Assembly: GCA_019359395.1 (NCBI GenBank)
Contig: JAHHHK010000002.1
Span: forward strand, 62,001-126,000
DNA from: Komarekiella atlantica HA4396-MV6
GTDB lineage: Bacteria > Cyanobacteriota > Cyanobacteriia > Cyanobacteriales > Nostocaceae
DNA: 64,000 bases
Reading direction: 5' to 3'
The position numbers and the translations under genes were made by a program. Numbering within the stretch: the stretch's first letter is position 1; every line of letters starts with the position of its first letter. Positions 29,393 to 38,703 of the stretch are shown here, piece after piece. Under the pieces are notes generated by a model. It searched no databases and had not been told where the DNA came from. It saw nothing but the letters and a program-made list of their open reading frames with translations.

Positions 29393-32300
29393 ATGACGCT
29401 AACAACACCCGAAAAAATGTTGATAATCCGCTCTCGGTTACTAACATACAGTGTAATGATTCTGGCAGTTACAGCGGCTCTACTGCTGACGCCATTGTTA
29501 CAGCCAGCCCTTGAGCCGAGTGTATTTACATTATTTTATGCTGCTGTGGCAGTTAGTGCCTGGTATGGCGGCATAGTTCCGGGAGTGTTAGCGATCGCTC
29601 TATCTGCTTTAGTTGTTTTCTACTTTCTGATCGAGCCAGTCTATCAGTTCGATATCGTTAGTCTGAGCATCTTAGTACGATTAACCACGTTTTCACTAGT
29701 ATCCTTGCTGATTACTTTACTCTCCTCAGAGTTACGAACTGCTAGACGCAAGGCAGAGACAAGCTTGAAGTTGCTGCAAAATAGCAAAATGCGATTTAGC
29801 CGACTGCTAGAATCCAACATTATTGGGGTTATCGTTACCGATAGCAACGGCTCGATTCTTGAAGCAAATCATGCCTTTTTGAAAATGGTCGGCTATACAC
29901 AAGAAGATTTATGCGCTCACCGCCTGAACTGGCGCGAGATGACCCCACCTGAACATCTTCATTTGAGTGAGAGTTCAGTGCAAGAACTCAAAACTCTCGG
30001 TATATGCCAGCCTTTTGAAAAAGAATATATCCGCAAAGATGGCTCTCGCGTTCCCGTTCTGCTCGGTTCAGCCTTTGTGGGAGACACTCAAGAAACGTTC
30101 ATTGGCTTTGTTGTTGATTTGAGCGAACGCAAATTAACAGAACGAACCTTGCAAGAGAAAGAGGAGCGCTTGAAGTTAGCTAACGAGCGTTTTGAGTTAG
30201 CAGCCGCAGCAGTCAATTGTTTAATCTATGACTGGAACATAACGCAGGATAACGTTGAAAGAACCGAGGGTTTAACCCGAATTTTAGGCTATTCCCTCGC
30301 CGAAGCTGAACCAACTGGCAGATGGTGGCATGAACTTGTCCATCCAGAGGATTTACAGCATATACAGAACGATGCATCTGTGGTTTTGGCAAATAGCGAT
30401 CGCTATGTCAGCGAGTATCGAGTTCGCAACAAAGAAAATCAATACATCTATGTGCTAGATCAAGGGCTAGTAGTGCAGCGAGATGCTGATGGACAACCAA
30501 TACGCGTAGTTGGCAGCACTACAGATATAAGCGAACGCAAACAAGTAGAGGCAGCGCTTCAAGAACAGGAAAAAAAATACCGCTATATTTTTGAAGCCAC
30601 AGGCGTGTCAATTTTTGAGGAAGATTTTTCTCTTGTCAAAGCCGCGCTTGAGGATTTGAAAGCGCAAGGCGTCCAAGATTTTTGCACCTTTTTTGCTGAA
30701 CACCCTGAGTTTATTCAACAAGCAGTTGGCATGGTCAGAATTGTCAACGCAAATAATGCAGCGATGCGAATGTTTGGCGCTCAAGAAAAAAACGACCTGG
30801 CTTCGCTTCACCAAATATTTGTACCAGAAACCTTAGAGGTGTTTGCCAAAGAACTCTTGGCAATCACTAATGGAAAAACCCATTTTGAGTCGGAAACAAT
30901 TTTGCAAACTCTTCAAGGAGAGCGCCTTAACATCCTGTTTACAATCACGTTTCCGCCGTCAACTGCCAAATTTGACAGCGTATTGGTGAGCATAATGAAT
31001 ATCACCGCTCGCAAGCAAGCAGAAGCAGCGGTTCAAGCTAGTGAGGAGCAGCTCAGGAGTTTTGTGGAAGCGAATGTTGTGGGAATTCTCTTTGGTGATA
31101 TAGATGGTGGCATCAGTCATGCCAATGATGAGTTCTTGCGAATCGTCGGTTATACCCGTGAGGATCTCCAAGCAGGTAGACTACGCTGGATTGATATGAC
31201 GCCCCCTGAATACCTTTATTTAGATGAACTAGCGATCGCCGAAGCTAAGTCCAAGGGAGCTTGTACTCCTTATGAAAAGGAATATATTCGCCCGGATGGC
31301 TCTCATGTACCAGTTGTAGTTGGCTACTCCTTGTTGGGAGAAACTCGGCAAAAATCAGTCGCATTCATTCTTGATATTAGCGAACGCAAGCATATTGAAA
31401 AAGCACTGCGCCAAAGTGAAGAGAGATTTCAAGCTTTTATGGACAATAGTCCCGCAGCCGCCTGGATTACAGATTTAGATGGGCGTGTACTCTACCTGAA
31501 TCAAACTTATTTTCGGACATTAAATTTATCAGCAAACAAGGCAATCGGCAAAAACATTTTTGAGCTATATCCTGCCCAAATCGCTCAGCCGTTCCTCGAT
31601 AACATTAAAATGGTTGTCGAGACAAATCAAGTCGTTGAGGCAATGGAGTCAGCCCCACGCACTGATGGCACACTTGGCAAATTTTTGGTATATCAGTTTC
31701 CAGTTGCCGATACGTCTGGGCATCACTTAGTGGGAGGAGTTGCAGTTGACATCACCGAACGTGAACGCGCCCTTCATGAACGTCAGCTTGCAGAGCAAGC
31801 CTTGCAAGAGCGTAGTGAACGACTCAAACTTCTTTCTGAAACAGCCAGTGATTTGCTTTCAACAGAGCGTCCGTTAGATCTAATGAACAGCTTGTTCAGT
31901 AAACTCTCGGCGCAGATGGATTTGGATTTTTACTTCCACTATCTCATCGATACACACGAAAATAGGCAAAAACTGCGCTTAGTAGCTTGGAGCGGCATCA
32001 CTGATGAAGTATTTCAAGCAATTGAATACCTGGAATTTAATGAAGGCATGTGTGGAGTGGTGGTAGAGGAACGACGTCAAATAGTTGTTAACGATGTGCC
32101 GCACTCTACCCATCTAAGAGCACACATTCTCTGCTCTTTAAACATCACAGCATACGCAGGTCAACCATTAATTGCTCAAGGAAAGTTGCTTGGTGTACTT
32201 TCTTTTGCCAGCCGCACCCGTACCTACTTTACTCCAGAGGAGATTGCTTTGCTGCAAGCAACCTCAGATCAGGTGGCGATCGCTCTGGAACGCGCTGAGC

Positions 32301-33496
32301 TAATGGCTTCGTTACAGCGACAAAAAGAGCAGTCAGTCCAAGCTAATCGGATCAAAGATGAATTTTTGGCGGTTCTCTCCCACGAACTCCGCACGCCACT
32401 CAACCCCATCCTGGGCTGGTCAAAGTTACTGCGAACTAAAAAGTATGATCAAGCAACCACTGATCGCGCCCTCGAAACTATTGAGCGTAACGCCCAGCTA
32501 CAAACCCAACTAATCGAAGATTTGCTGGATGTTTCTCGCATTCTGCAAGGCAAACTTAATCTGAATGTTAGTCCAGTGAATCTGACATCTGCGATCGCCG
32601 CAGCCATAGAAACCATGCGTCTAGCCGCTGAAGCTAAATCAATTAACCTGCAAACTGTGTTTGAACCGCACATAGGACACGTGGCGGGTGATTCCAATCG
32701 CTTACAGCAAGTCATCTGGAATCTACTTTCCAACGCCATTAAGTTTACACCCCAAGGCGGACAGGTAGAGATCAGTTTAGCGTCTTCTGGTTCTCACGCT
32801 CAACTACAAGTGCGTGATACAGGTAAGGGAATTAGCCCTGACTTTTTACCCTATGTATTTGACTACTTTCGCCAAGCTGACGGCGCAACTACTAGGAAAT
32901 TCGGTGGACTAGGGTTAGGATTAGCGATTGTTCGTCACATCGTAGAGCTGCATGGCGGCACAGTTCAGGCAGAAAGTTTAGGTGAGGAACAGGGAGCAAC
33001 TTTTACAGTCATGCTACCGCTGATGAAGATTAATTCCAAAAGCCTTGAAATTAATAGACAAACTGATGATTCTGTGCATCTAAATGGCGTGAAAGTTTTG
33101 CTTGTGGATGATGAGGCTGATACACGAAATTTAATTGCTTTTATTTTAGAGCAGTCTGGTGCAGAGGTAATCCAGGTAGCGTCAGCTGTGGAAGCACTAC
33201 GCGCTTTACCTCAGTTCCAGCCAGATCTGCTGTTAAGCGATATTGGAATGCCTGACATAGATGGCTATATGCTGATGCGTCAAATTAGAGCCATGCTACC
33301 AGATTTGGGAGGGCTGCCAGCAATTGCCCTAACTGCTTATGCTGGTGAGGTTGATTACCAACAAGCGATCGCTGCGGGATTTCAGCAGCATATCACCAAA
33401 CCAGTGGAGCCAGCTAAGTTAATTCGGGCGATCGCTAACCTGATTGATGGTCATAGCAATCTGCAAAATAGCTTACAGCGAGTTTTACACGAATAG
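29393..33496 (+). CDS. Large membrane hybrid histidine kinase with DUF4118, multiple PAS, GAF, HisKA, HATPase and REC
   Basis: 1367 residues. Residues 10-110 contain four hydrophobic segments of the KdpD-like DUF4118 type (VFTLFYAAVAVSAWYGGIVP). PAS domains follow at about 140-255, 265-385, 395-545 (a divergent one), 555-670 and 680-800. A GAF lies at about 830-975. HisKA has His997 in VLSHELRTPLNPILGW, then an HATPase domain (NLLSNAIKFTPQGGQ, DTGKGIS, GLGLGLAIVRH) and a C-terminal receiver with Asp1283 in LLSDIGMPDIDGY. PAS1 and PAS4 are close to each other (both with Y.REDL-like and KEYIR(K/P)DGS blocks), which suggests internal duplication. Signal unknown; the output may be relayed to the coupled XRE protein or to another regulator. 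Confidence 0.9.
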   Translation: MTLTTPEKMLIIRSRLLTYSVMILAVTAALLLTPLLQPALEPSVFTLFYAAVAVSAWYGGIVPGVLAIALSALVVFYFLIEPVYQFDIVSLSILVRLTTFSLVSLLITLLSSELRTARRKAETSLKLLQNSKMRFSRLLESNIIGVIVTDSNGSILEANHAFLKMVGYTQEDLCAHRLNWREMTPPEHLHLSESSVQELKTLGICQPFEKEYIRKDGSRVPVLLGSAFVGDTQETFIGFVVDLSERKLTERTLQEKEERLKLANERFELAAAAVNCLIYDWNITQDNVERTEGLTRILGYSLAEAEPTGRWWHELVHPEDLQHIQNDASVVLANSDRYVSEYRVRNKENQYIYVLDQGLVVQRDADGQPIRVVGSTTDISERKQVEAALQEQEKKYRYIFEATGVSIFEEDFSLVKAALEDLKAQGVQDFCTFFAEHPEFIQQAVGMVRIVNANNAAMRMFGAQEKNDLASLHQIFVPETLEVFAKELLAITNGKTHFESETILQTLQGERLNILFTITFPPSTAKFDSVLVSIMNITARKQAEAAVQASEEQLRSFVEANVVGILFGDIDGGISHANDEFLRIVGYTREDLQAGRLRWIDMTPPEYLYLDELAIAEAKSKGACTPYEKEYIRPDGSHVPVVVGYSLLGETRQKSVAFILDISERKHIEKALRQSEERFQAFMDNSPAAAWITDLDGRVLYLNQTYFRTLNLSANKAIGKNIFELYPAQIAQPFLDNIKMVVETNQVVEAMESAPRTDGTLGKFLVYQFPVADTSGHHLVGGVAVDITERERALHERQLAEQALQERSERLKLLSETASDLLSTERPLDLMNSLFSKLSAQMDLDFYFHYLIDTHENRQKLRLVAWSGITDEVFQAIEYLEFNEGMCGVVVEERRQIVVNDVPHSTHLRAHILCSLNITAYAGQPLIAQGKLLGVLSFASRTRTYFTPEEIALLQATSDQVAIALERAELMASLQRQKEQSVQANRIKDEFLAVLSHELRTPLNPILGWSKLLRTKKYDQATTDRALETIERNAQLQTQLIEDLLDVSRILQGKLNLNVSPVNLTSAIAAAIETMRLAAEAKSINLQTVFEPHIGHVAGDSNRLQQVIWNLLSNAIKFTPQGGQVEISLASSGSHAQLQVRDTGKGISPDFLPYVFDYFRQADGATTRKFGGLGLGLAIVRHIVELHGGTVQAESLGEEQGATFTVMLPLMKINSKSLEINRQTDDSVHLNGVKVLLVDDEADTRNLIAFILEQSGAEVIQVASAVEALRALPQFQPDLLLSDIGMPDIDGYMLMRQIRAMLPDLGGLPAIALTAYAGEVDYQQAIAAGFQQHITKPVEPAKLIRAIANLIDGHSNLQNSLQRVLHE

Positions 33497-33533
33497 ACCA
33501 CTGGGTGAGGATTATAATGCCTACCCTACAACT

Positions 33534-33680
33534 GATAATGCGATTGTATCGAGTGACAATGCGATTGTATCGGGTGACAATGCGATTGTATCGGGTGACA
33601 ATGCGATTGTATCGGGTGACAATGCGATTGTATCGGGTGACAATGCGATTGTATCGAGTAACAATGCGATTGTATCGACT
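33534..33680. repeat. Seven contiguous 21-bp repeats (GACAATGCGATTGTATCGGG)
   Basis: Seven units with a strict 21-bp period occupy 33534-33680. The middle copies are identical; the first and last differ at one to three bases. Each unit holds a small hairpin, ACAAT-GCG-ATTGT. Two forward reading frames are free of stops through the array (repeat peptides DNAIVSG and MRLYRVT), which is automatic for a 21-bp period. The array starts 38 bp after the kinase stop. Confidence 0.95.
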
Positions 33681-33731
33681 TACAAAAATTAACTCAGCTT
33701 ATTCTTGTTCTCATACTCAACATGAATTAAA

Positions 33732-33772
33732 GAGGGCTACCGCCTGATCTTACAGTCAAGGCATTAGCCCTC
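33732..33772. terminator. GAGGGCTA/TAGCCCTC inverted repeat between convergent operons
   Basis: Eight-base arms GAGGGCTA (33732-33739) and TAGCCCTC (33765-33772), followed on the plus strand by AGAAAAAG. It lies between the kinase operon (plus) and arsC (minus). Probably a weak terminator or a dispersed palindrome; no T-run. Confidence 0.4.
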
Positions 33773-33843
33773 AGAAAAAGCATTCCCAGCCGGAGGCCAA
33801 GAACAAGATAACGTTAGGTACAAGTTAAGTTAATACGTATGAG

Positions 33844-34239
33844 CTAACGAAGAGACTCAATTAACTTGACAACTCGTTCCTTAACTTCATCACGAACCCG
33901 ACGAAATGTTTCAATTGATTGTCCTTCTGGATCATCAAGTTGCCAATCTTCAAATACATCTCTTAACACCCACGCTTCGGGTAAATTTACCCCACAACCG
34001 CATAAAGAAATCACTGCATCGTAATCTTCAGGATTGAAATCACTTAAAGGTTTCGAGGCTTGATTGCTGATATCAATACCAATTTCAGACATGATATCAA
34101 CAGATTTGGGGTCTACATGACTTGATTCCAACCCTGAACTACTAACAGAAATTTTGCCTGCTCCTAAAGTACGAGCAAAACCCTCTGCCATTTGGGAACG
34201 TCTGGAATTTTTCTTGCAAACAAACATTACTTTTTTCAT
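33844..34239 (-). CDS. arsC: Arsenate reductase, LMW-phosphatase fold, glutathione/glutaredoxin-dependent type
   Basis: 131 residues. P-loop Cys8 in VCKKNSRRSQMAEG (CX5R), then SSGLESSHVDPKSVDIM, and SLCGCGVNLPEAW carrying further cysteines. The fold and residues match the cyanobacterial ArsC group that reduces arsenate to arsenite using glutathione and glutaredoxin. Last gene of the minus-strand arsenic operon, 39 bp after arsH. Confidence 0.92.
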   Translation of the reverse strand: MKKVMFVCKKNSRRSQMAEGFARTLGAGKISVSSSGLESSHVDPKSVDIMSEIGIDISNQASKPLSDFNPEDYDAVISLCGCGVNLPEAWVLRDVFEDWQLDDPEGQSIETFRRVRDEVKERVVKLIESLR

Positions 34240-34278
34240 GATATTTTTGGTTGTTGATAATTTGACAAAAGAAAACTT

Positions 34279-34956
34279 TTATGTACTTTTATTGGCATTA
34301 ACTTCCAGCGCACTATTCGTTAACTTGATAGCTTCCTGCGCTGCTTTTTCCTTACGTTCGCTATGGCGATCAGTGAGGTAATCAACCTTGTCACGCAATA
34401 GCAATGTAAATTTATAAAGTTCTTCCATCACATCGATAACGCGATCGCGGTAAGCTGAATCTTTCATAGTTCCATCTTCGTTAAACTCCTGATAAGCTTT
34501 CGCCACCGAAGATTGATTAGGAATCGTAAACATTCGCATCCAACGCCCCAAAATTCGCAGTGTATTCACAGCGTTAAAAGATTGAGAACCACCACTTACT
34601 TGCATGATTGCTAAAGTTTTGCCTTGAGTTGGTCTAACAGCTCCTAAACTCAAAGGAATCCAATCAATTTGATTTTTGAGAATGCCAGTAATATTGCCGT
34701 GCATCTCAGGAGAAGACCACACTTGACCCTCAGACCATATACTCAATTCGCGTAGCTCCTGTACTTTAGAATGACTATCGGGCACACTGCCATAAATAGG
34801 TAATTCAAGTGGGTTGAAAAACCGAACTTCCGCACCAAATCCCTCCATAATTCTTGCAGCTTCTTCTGCTAACAAGCGGCTATAGGAACGCTCTCGTAAA
34901 GAGCCATATAAAAACAATATTCTCGGTGGATGATCAAAACAAGTCATGGAAATCAT
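34279..34956 (-). CDS. arsH: ArsH, NADPH-dependent FMN reductase / organoarsenical oxidase
   Basis: 225 residues. The flavodoxin-like core has [23 protein letters not shown] (FMN phosphate loop), then [24 protein letters not shown] and [24 protein letters not shown]. ArsH oxidises trivalent organoarsenicals and reduces quinones or metals with NADPH. Upstream is a 222-bp gap after the aquaporin gene containing a short GGCTTGGCGGCTTGGCGG repeat (35115-35135), so a secondary promoter is possible. Confidence 0.93.
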   Translation of the reverse strand: MISMTCFDHPPRILFLYGSLRERSYSRLLAEEAARIMEGFGAEVRFFNPLELPIYGSVPDSHSKVQELRELSIWSEGQVWSSPEMHGNITGILKNQIDWIPLSLGAVRPTQGKTLAIMQVSGGSQSFNAVNTLRILGRWMRMFTIPNQSSVAKAYQEFNEDGTMKDSAYRDRVIDVMEELYKFTLLLRDKVDYLTDRHSERKEKAAQEAIKLTNSALEVNANKST

Positions 34957-35178
34957 TAATCAGTTCTAAATCATGTAATTTCTTCTTAGTTAAAATCAGA
35001 ATTTTGTATTTACTTATGCATAGTTACAGCAGCTATTCAAGTTTGCGTAAGCAAAGCTAGTCGTAGACATGTATATCCTTCCTAAATGATTCATGAAATT
35101 CTCTACTTCTTTCTTGGCGGCTTGGCGGCTTGGCGGTTCGATAATTTTCATAATTCAAATGAAAAATAACAACTTCCT

Positions 35179-35874
35179 TTATTCATTAAAATCTCGAAAA
35201 CCATTAGAAAGTTGCCCATAAACTACAACTGCTAATTGCGCTCCTAAAATTGGTGCAACCCAATAAACCCAGTGATGCTGCCAAATTCCTCCCACAAAAG
35301 CAGGGCCCAATGAACGCGCCGGATTCATACTTGCACCAGTAATTGGCCCCATAAACGCCGCCTCCATTCCCACAGTTAACCCGATCGCCAACCCAGCAAA
35401 GCCAATGTGTGCGCGGCGATCCAATCCAGAACCAAAAATTATAAACATCAAAATGAAGGTGAGAACAAACTCTAACACCAGAGATTGCAACCAATTTCCA
35501 TTCAGTGGTAAGGTAGTCCCTAAATTGGCAACTCGTCCCAAACTAATTAGTAGGAAAGTTGAAGCTGCGATCGCACCTATTGACTGCGCCAAAATATACG
35601 GCAAAACTCGCCGTTTTGGGAAAAAACCACTCGTCCAAAACGCTAATGTCACCGCTGGATTGAAGTGTGCGCCGCTAATATGTCCAATTCCGTAAATCAA
35701 CGCCGCAACTACCGCACCAAAAACAAAGCTAATACCAATATGGGTAACAGCACCCTGGCTGATGTCATTTACCATGACTGCGCCAGTACCCGCAAATACT
35801 AAAATAAAAGTGCCAACTCCTTCTGCTAAAACCTCCCGTCTGCACTGGGAAACTTCATTTAAAAATGATTTCAT
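35179..35874 (-). CDS. aqpS: Aquaglyceroporin-type MIP channel (AqpS-like arsenite exit channel)
   Basis: 231 residues, six membrane helices with the two pore motifs HFNPAVTLAFW and SMNPARSLGPAFVGG. MIP channels in ars operons let arsenite leave the cell down its gradient after ArsC makes it. No ArsB or Acr3 pump gene is in the operon, which fits this role. The ATG is 3 bp after the stop of the PstS-like gene, so the two are coupled. Confidence 0.9.
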   Translation of the reverse strand: MKSFLNEVSQCRREVLAEGVGTFILVFAGTGAVMVNDISQGAVTHIGISFVFGAVVAALIYGIGHISGAHFNPAVTLAFWTSGFFPKRRVLPYILAQSIGAIAASTFLLISLGRVANLGTTLPLNGNWLQSLVLEFVLTFILMFIIFGSGLDRRAHIGFAGLAIGLTVGMEAAFMGPITGASMNPARSLGPAFVGGIWQHHWVYWVAPILGAQLAVVVYGQLSNGFRDFNE

Positions 35875-35877
35875 GAT

Positions 35878-36936
35878 CTAAAACTTCGCTTGTTTTCGTA
35901 ATAACTCCCCAAGCGTCAGATTTAGCTGAGCCTCTCCTTCAAATACTGTTCCCACTTTGCCATTATAAAAATGAACATTATCCAGGTAGTAGCCTTCATT
36001 TGGTAAAGGCACATAGCCTACAGAACTGACTATTTTTGGTGCTTTTTCAATGTAGAAATTTACGAATTCTTTGACTGGTCGTTTCTTTTGTGCAGACTCA
36101 AAATTAGCGTAGATAAACAAAGGTCGAGATAGTGGCTGATACTGGGCTTTTTCTACTGTTTGACGTGACGGTAGCACTGCACCTTTGCCATTGTTGACTG
36201 CAATAGCTTTTAATTTACCTTGGTTTTCTTCGTAATAGGCATAGCCAAAGTAACCTAAAGCATTCGGGTCTTGACTAATTCCTTTGACTAAAACTTCATC
36301 GTCTTCGCTGGCTGTATAATCGTTGCGACTAGCTCTAACTTTGCCTACTACTGCCTCTGTGAAGTAGTCAAAAGTACCAGATTTCTTACCTGCACCATAT
36401 AAAGAAATTGGACGATCTGGCCAAGACGCACGCACTTGGTTCCAACGGGTAATTTTCCCTTCAGCAGCAGGTTCCCAAATCTTTTTCAATTCTGCGATGG
36501 TGATATCTTTTGCCCAGTCGTTTTGCGGATTAACGGCGACGGTAAGGGCATCAAAAGCAATGGGAAACTCGTAATACCTGACGCCATTTTTGTTACAAGT
36601 TTCCATCTCTGCTTTCAAAATCGGTCGAGAGGCGTTGCTAATATCTGTTTCTCCAGCACAGAATTTTTCAAATCCTGCACTGGTTCCAGAAAAGTTCACT
36701 TGAACTTGGGCGTTATTCTTGGGGTCGGCTTGAAACTCTTTAGCGATCGCCTGCGTTATCGGATAGACTGTGCTCGAACCATCAATCTTGATCATCTTCG
36801 CCTTCGCTGAATCACTGACTTGTGTCACCTTTGGCGATTGCTGAGTTTGAGTTGATGAATTGGAAGTGGCTGTGCAACTGGCCGCAAAAGTCAAAATTCC
36901 AACTGCCAGAGCCAGTTTATTTGGTATTGCCTTCAT
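35878..36936 (-). CDS. PstS/SphX-like phosphate-binding lipoprotein within the ars operon
   Basis: About 352 residues from [15 protein letters not shown] (ATG at 36936, preceded by GAGGT; the frame is open nine codons more). The lipobox is FAASC, so it is a periplasmic lipoprotein. PBP-like phosphate-binding motifs are [10 protein letters not shown] (residues about 53-62), [24 protein letters not shown] and [14 protein letters not shown]. SphX/PstS proteins deliver phosphate to PstCAB, which is absent here. Coupled to the aquaporin gene. I infer a role in discriminating or sensing phosphate or arsenate under arsenic stress. Confidence 0.88.
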   Translation of the reverse strand: MKAIPNKLALAVGILTFAASCTATSNSSTQTQQSPKVTQVSDSAKAKMIKIDGSSTVYPITQAIAKEFQADPKNNAQVQVNFSGTSAGFEKFCAGETDISNASRPILKAEMETCNKNGVRYYEFPIAFDALTVAVNPQNDWAKDITIAELKKIWEPAAEGKITRWNQVRASWPDRPISLYGAGKKSGTFDYFTEAVVGKVRASRNDYTASEDDEVLVKGISQDPNALGYFGYAYYEENQGKLKAIAVNNGKGAVLPSRQTVEKAQYQPLSRPLFIYANFESAQKKRPVKEFVNFYIEKAPKIVSSVGYVPLPNEGYYLDNVHFYNGKVGTVFEGEAQLNLTLGELLRKQAKF

Positions 36937-36973
36937 TGACCTCACCTGTATGGCTGATATCAAGGGTATATTT

Positions 36974-36998
36974 ATATCATTTCAAAAAAAATTGATAT
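36974..36998. promoter_or_regulatory. Putative ArsR operator/promoter of the ars operon
   Basis: An inverted repeat ATATCA ... TGATAT (36974-36979 and 36993-36998) in an AT-rich stretch 40-60 bp upstream of the PstS-like start. ArsR/SmtB operators are short AT-rich inverted repeats of this kind. The position fits a regulated promoter firing towards the operon. Binding is inferred. Confidence 0.5.
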
Positions 36999-37066
36999 GT
37001 CAATTACCAAGGCACTACTATATACAAAAATTCATCAATAAAACTTGATGTGTTACTTTTATTGAA

Positions 37067-37103
37067 GTCATTAACCATGACTGCGCCAGTATTCCTAAAC
37101 ACC
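37067..37103 (-). pseudogene. Twelve-codon remnant of an aquaporin gene between arsR and the PstS-like gene
   Basis: Bases 37067-37091 match 35764-35788, the 5' part of aqpS, at 24 of 25 positions and in the same orientation. The remnant reads VFRNTGAVMVND against VFAGTGAVMVND in aqpS. This suggests an aquaporin gene once followed arsR directly. Confidence 0.6.
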
Positions 37104-37106
37104 GCA

Positions 37107-37135
37107 GAGGTTGCCCAAGTGGGAGTATCAACCTC
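37107..37135 (-). terminator. GAGGTTG/CAACCTC hairpin after arsR
   Basis: Seven-base arms GAGGTTG and CAACCTC enclose 15 bases immediately after the arsR stop codon. No clear T-run. It could attenuate read-through from arsR into the operon. Confidence 0.35.
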
Positions 37136-37458
37136 TAGTCGCGGCAGGAAAGTGCGGGCGAAACTACACGATTCTGGTGAAAACTAGCCAAATATTCCTC
37201 TAGAGTATTTAATTGGGAAAGATTCAAGCTGTAATAAATCCAGCGCCCTTCCTGACGGGTGTGAACTAAGCCAGCTTCCTTGAGGGTTTTCAGGTGAAAA
37301 GACAGTTTTGACTGACTTACCTCCAAGGCGTCACACAAGTCACACACACACAGTTCTTGCTGCCGTAGCAGTTCTAGCACACTAATTCTAAGTGGATCGG
37401 AAAGGGCATGAAATCCCACAGCAATTAAATGAGGGATTGTAGCAACGAAAGTTTGCAT
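37135..37458 (-). CDS. arsR: ArsR-family arsenite-responsive repressor
   Basis: 107 residues with a winged helix: ALSDPLRISVLELLRQQELCVCDLCDALEVSQSKLSFHLKTLKEAGLV contains the ELCVCDLC cysteine site used by ArsR for As(III), followed by HTRQEGRWIYYSLN. Arsenite binding should release DNA and induce the operon. Transcribed in the same direction as the other ars genes, with a 198-bp spacer that holds the putative operator. Confidence 0.92.
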   Translation of the reverse strand: MQTFVATIPHLIAVGFHALSDPLRISVLELLRQQELCVCDLCDALEVSQSKLSFHLKTLKEAGLVHTRQEGRWIYYSLNLSQLNTLEEYLASFHQNRVVSPALSCRD

Positions 37459-37491
37459 GAATTAAATTTTGCCGATAAAAGGATGCTTTCT

Positions 37492-38703
37492 CTATTCTGA
37501 AGTAGAAAATATAGCTTCAGGCTGATAACGGATACCAGCTTGCTTGAAGCGATGTAAAGCTTCACCCAAGCGATCGCAGTCTGCAATCAAACTGATCCGC
37601 ACATACCCCTCACCCGCAACTCCAAAGGCATTTCCTGGGGTGACGACAACGCCAGTTTGCTGCAATACATCCAGGGCAAAATCTGTTGAACCCATACCAA
37701 CAGGACACTTCACCCAAAGATACATCGTTGCCTTGGTTTTAGGAATATCCCAACCCAATTGTCCTAATCCTTGAATCAGAAAATCGCGGCGGGTACGGTA
37801 GCGTTGCTGTACCTCATGCAAATAAACATCTGGCAGTTGTAAGGCGGTTTCTGCTGCTGTTTGCAAGGCGGCAAAAATGCCATAGTCCAAGTTGGTTTTT
37901 AAAGTTCGCAAACCTTGAATTACATGACGGTTTCCCACCACAAACCCCACACGCCAACCAGCCATATTATAGGTTTTAGATAAGGTGTGAAATTCCACAC
38001 CAATTTCTTTCGCGCCAGGAATTTCTAGCAAGCTAGTTGGTTGATAACCATCAAAAGCTAACTCTGCATAACACAAATCATGCACCAGTAGAATTTCATA
38101 CTTGCGGGCAAAGGCGACGATTTCTTCAAAGAATTCGCGGGGTGCGGTAGCAGCTGTAGGATTGCTGGGATAATTGAAATAGAGAATTTTAGCTTGTCTA
38201 GCAACCTCGTCAGGAATGGCAGCTAAATCAATTAACCAGTCATTCTCTGGTTTGAGAATCAAGCTGTGGATTTTCCCACCAGCAATTACCGGGCCCCGGA
38301 AATGGGCAGGATAAGCGGGCGAAGGAACCAGAACCACATCGCCAGGGTTAATGTAGGCGATCGCTAAATGAGTCAATCCTTCTTTAGAACCCAGCAACGG
38401 CAAAGCTTCGCTATCGGGATCAAGAACCACACCATAGCGGCGATGATACCAGTTAGTGATGGCACGACGGAAACTCGCAGTACCTTCAAAAGGAGGATAA
38501 CCGTGATTAGCGGGATCTTTCAAAGCAGCGATCGCGGCTTCTACCACTGGTTGTGGTGTTGCGCCATCGGGGTTTCCCATGCCCAAATCAATTAAATCTA
38601 GCCCTTGTTCTCGTGCCTTAGCTTTAAGTTCATCTAGACGGGCAAACACATAAGGTGGCAGTGTTTGTATACGTTCTGCTGGGACTATCCAATTCAAACT
38701 CAT
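37492..38703 (-). CDS. Class I/II PLP aminotransferase (aspartate or LL-diaminopimelate aminotransferase type)
   Basis: 403 residues. LIDLGMGNPDGATPQPVVEAA, GYPPFEGTASFRRAI, LPLLGSKEGLTHLAIAYINPGD, YFNYPSNPTAATAP, the PLP lysine in HTLSKTYNMAGWRVGF and the substrate arginine in YVRISLIADCDRL. Such cyanobacterial enzymes are variously named aspartate aminotransferase or DapL-like. Its start overlaps the stop of the upstream dehydrogenase gene by 4 bp (ATGA), so the two act from one message. Confidence 0.85.
   Translation of the reverse strand: MSLNWIVPAERIQTLPPYVFARLDELKAKAREQGLDLIDLGMGNPDGATPQPVVEAAIAALKDPANHGYPPFEGTASFRRAITNWYHRRYGVVLDPDSEALPLLGSKEGLTHLAIAYINPGDVVLVPSPAYPAHFRGPVIAGGKIHSLILKPENDWLIDLAAIPDEVARQAKILYFNYPSNPTAATAPREFFEEIVAFARKYEILLVHDLCYAELAFDGYQPTSLLEIPGAKEIGVEFHTLSKTYNMAGWRVGFVVGNRHVIQGLRTLKTNLDYGIFAALQTAAETALQLPDVYLHEVQQRYRTRRDFLIQGLGQLGWDIPKTKATMYLWVKCPVGMGSTDFALDVLQQTGVVVTPGNAFGVAGEGYVRISLIADCDRLGEALHRFKQAGIRYQPEAIFSTSE

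Noticed and set aside
33534-33680. CRISPR array
   Set aside because: Units are directly adjacent with no unique spacers, and no cas genes are present.
33505-33747. Two open frames through the 21-bp array (repeat peptides MRLYRVT and DNAIVSG)
   Set aside because: A repeat whose length is a multiple of three stays open in any frame that lacks a stop in one unit. There is no ribosome site and no non-repeat domain, so I treat the array as non-coding.
35204-35494. 96-codon Trp/Cys-rich frame in aqpS
   Set aside because: A shadow of the aquaporin gene in another frame; the composition mirrors its glycine codons.
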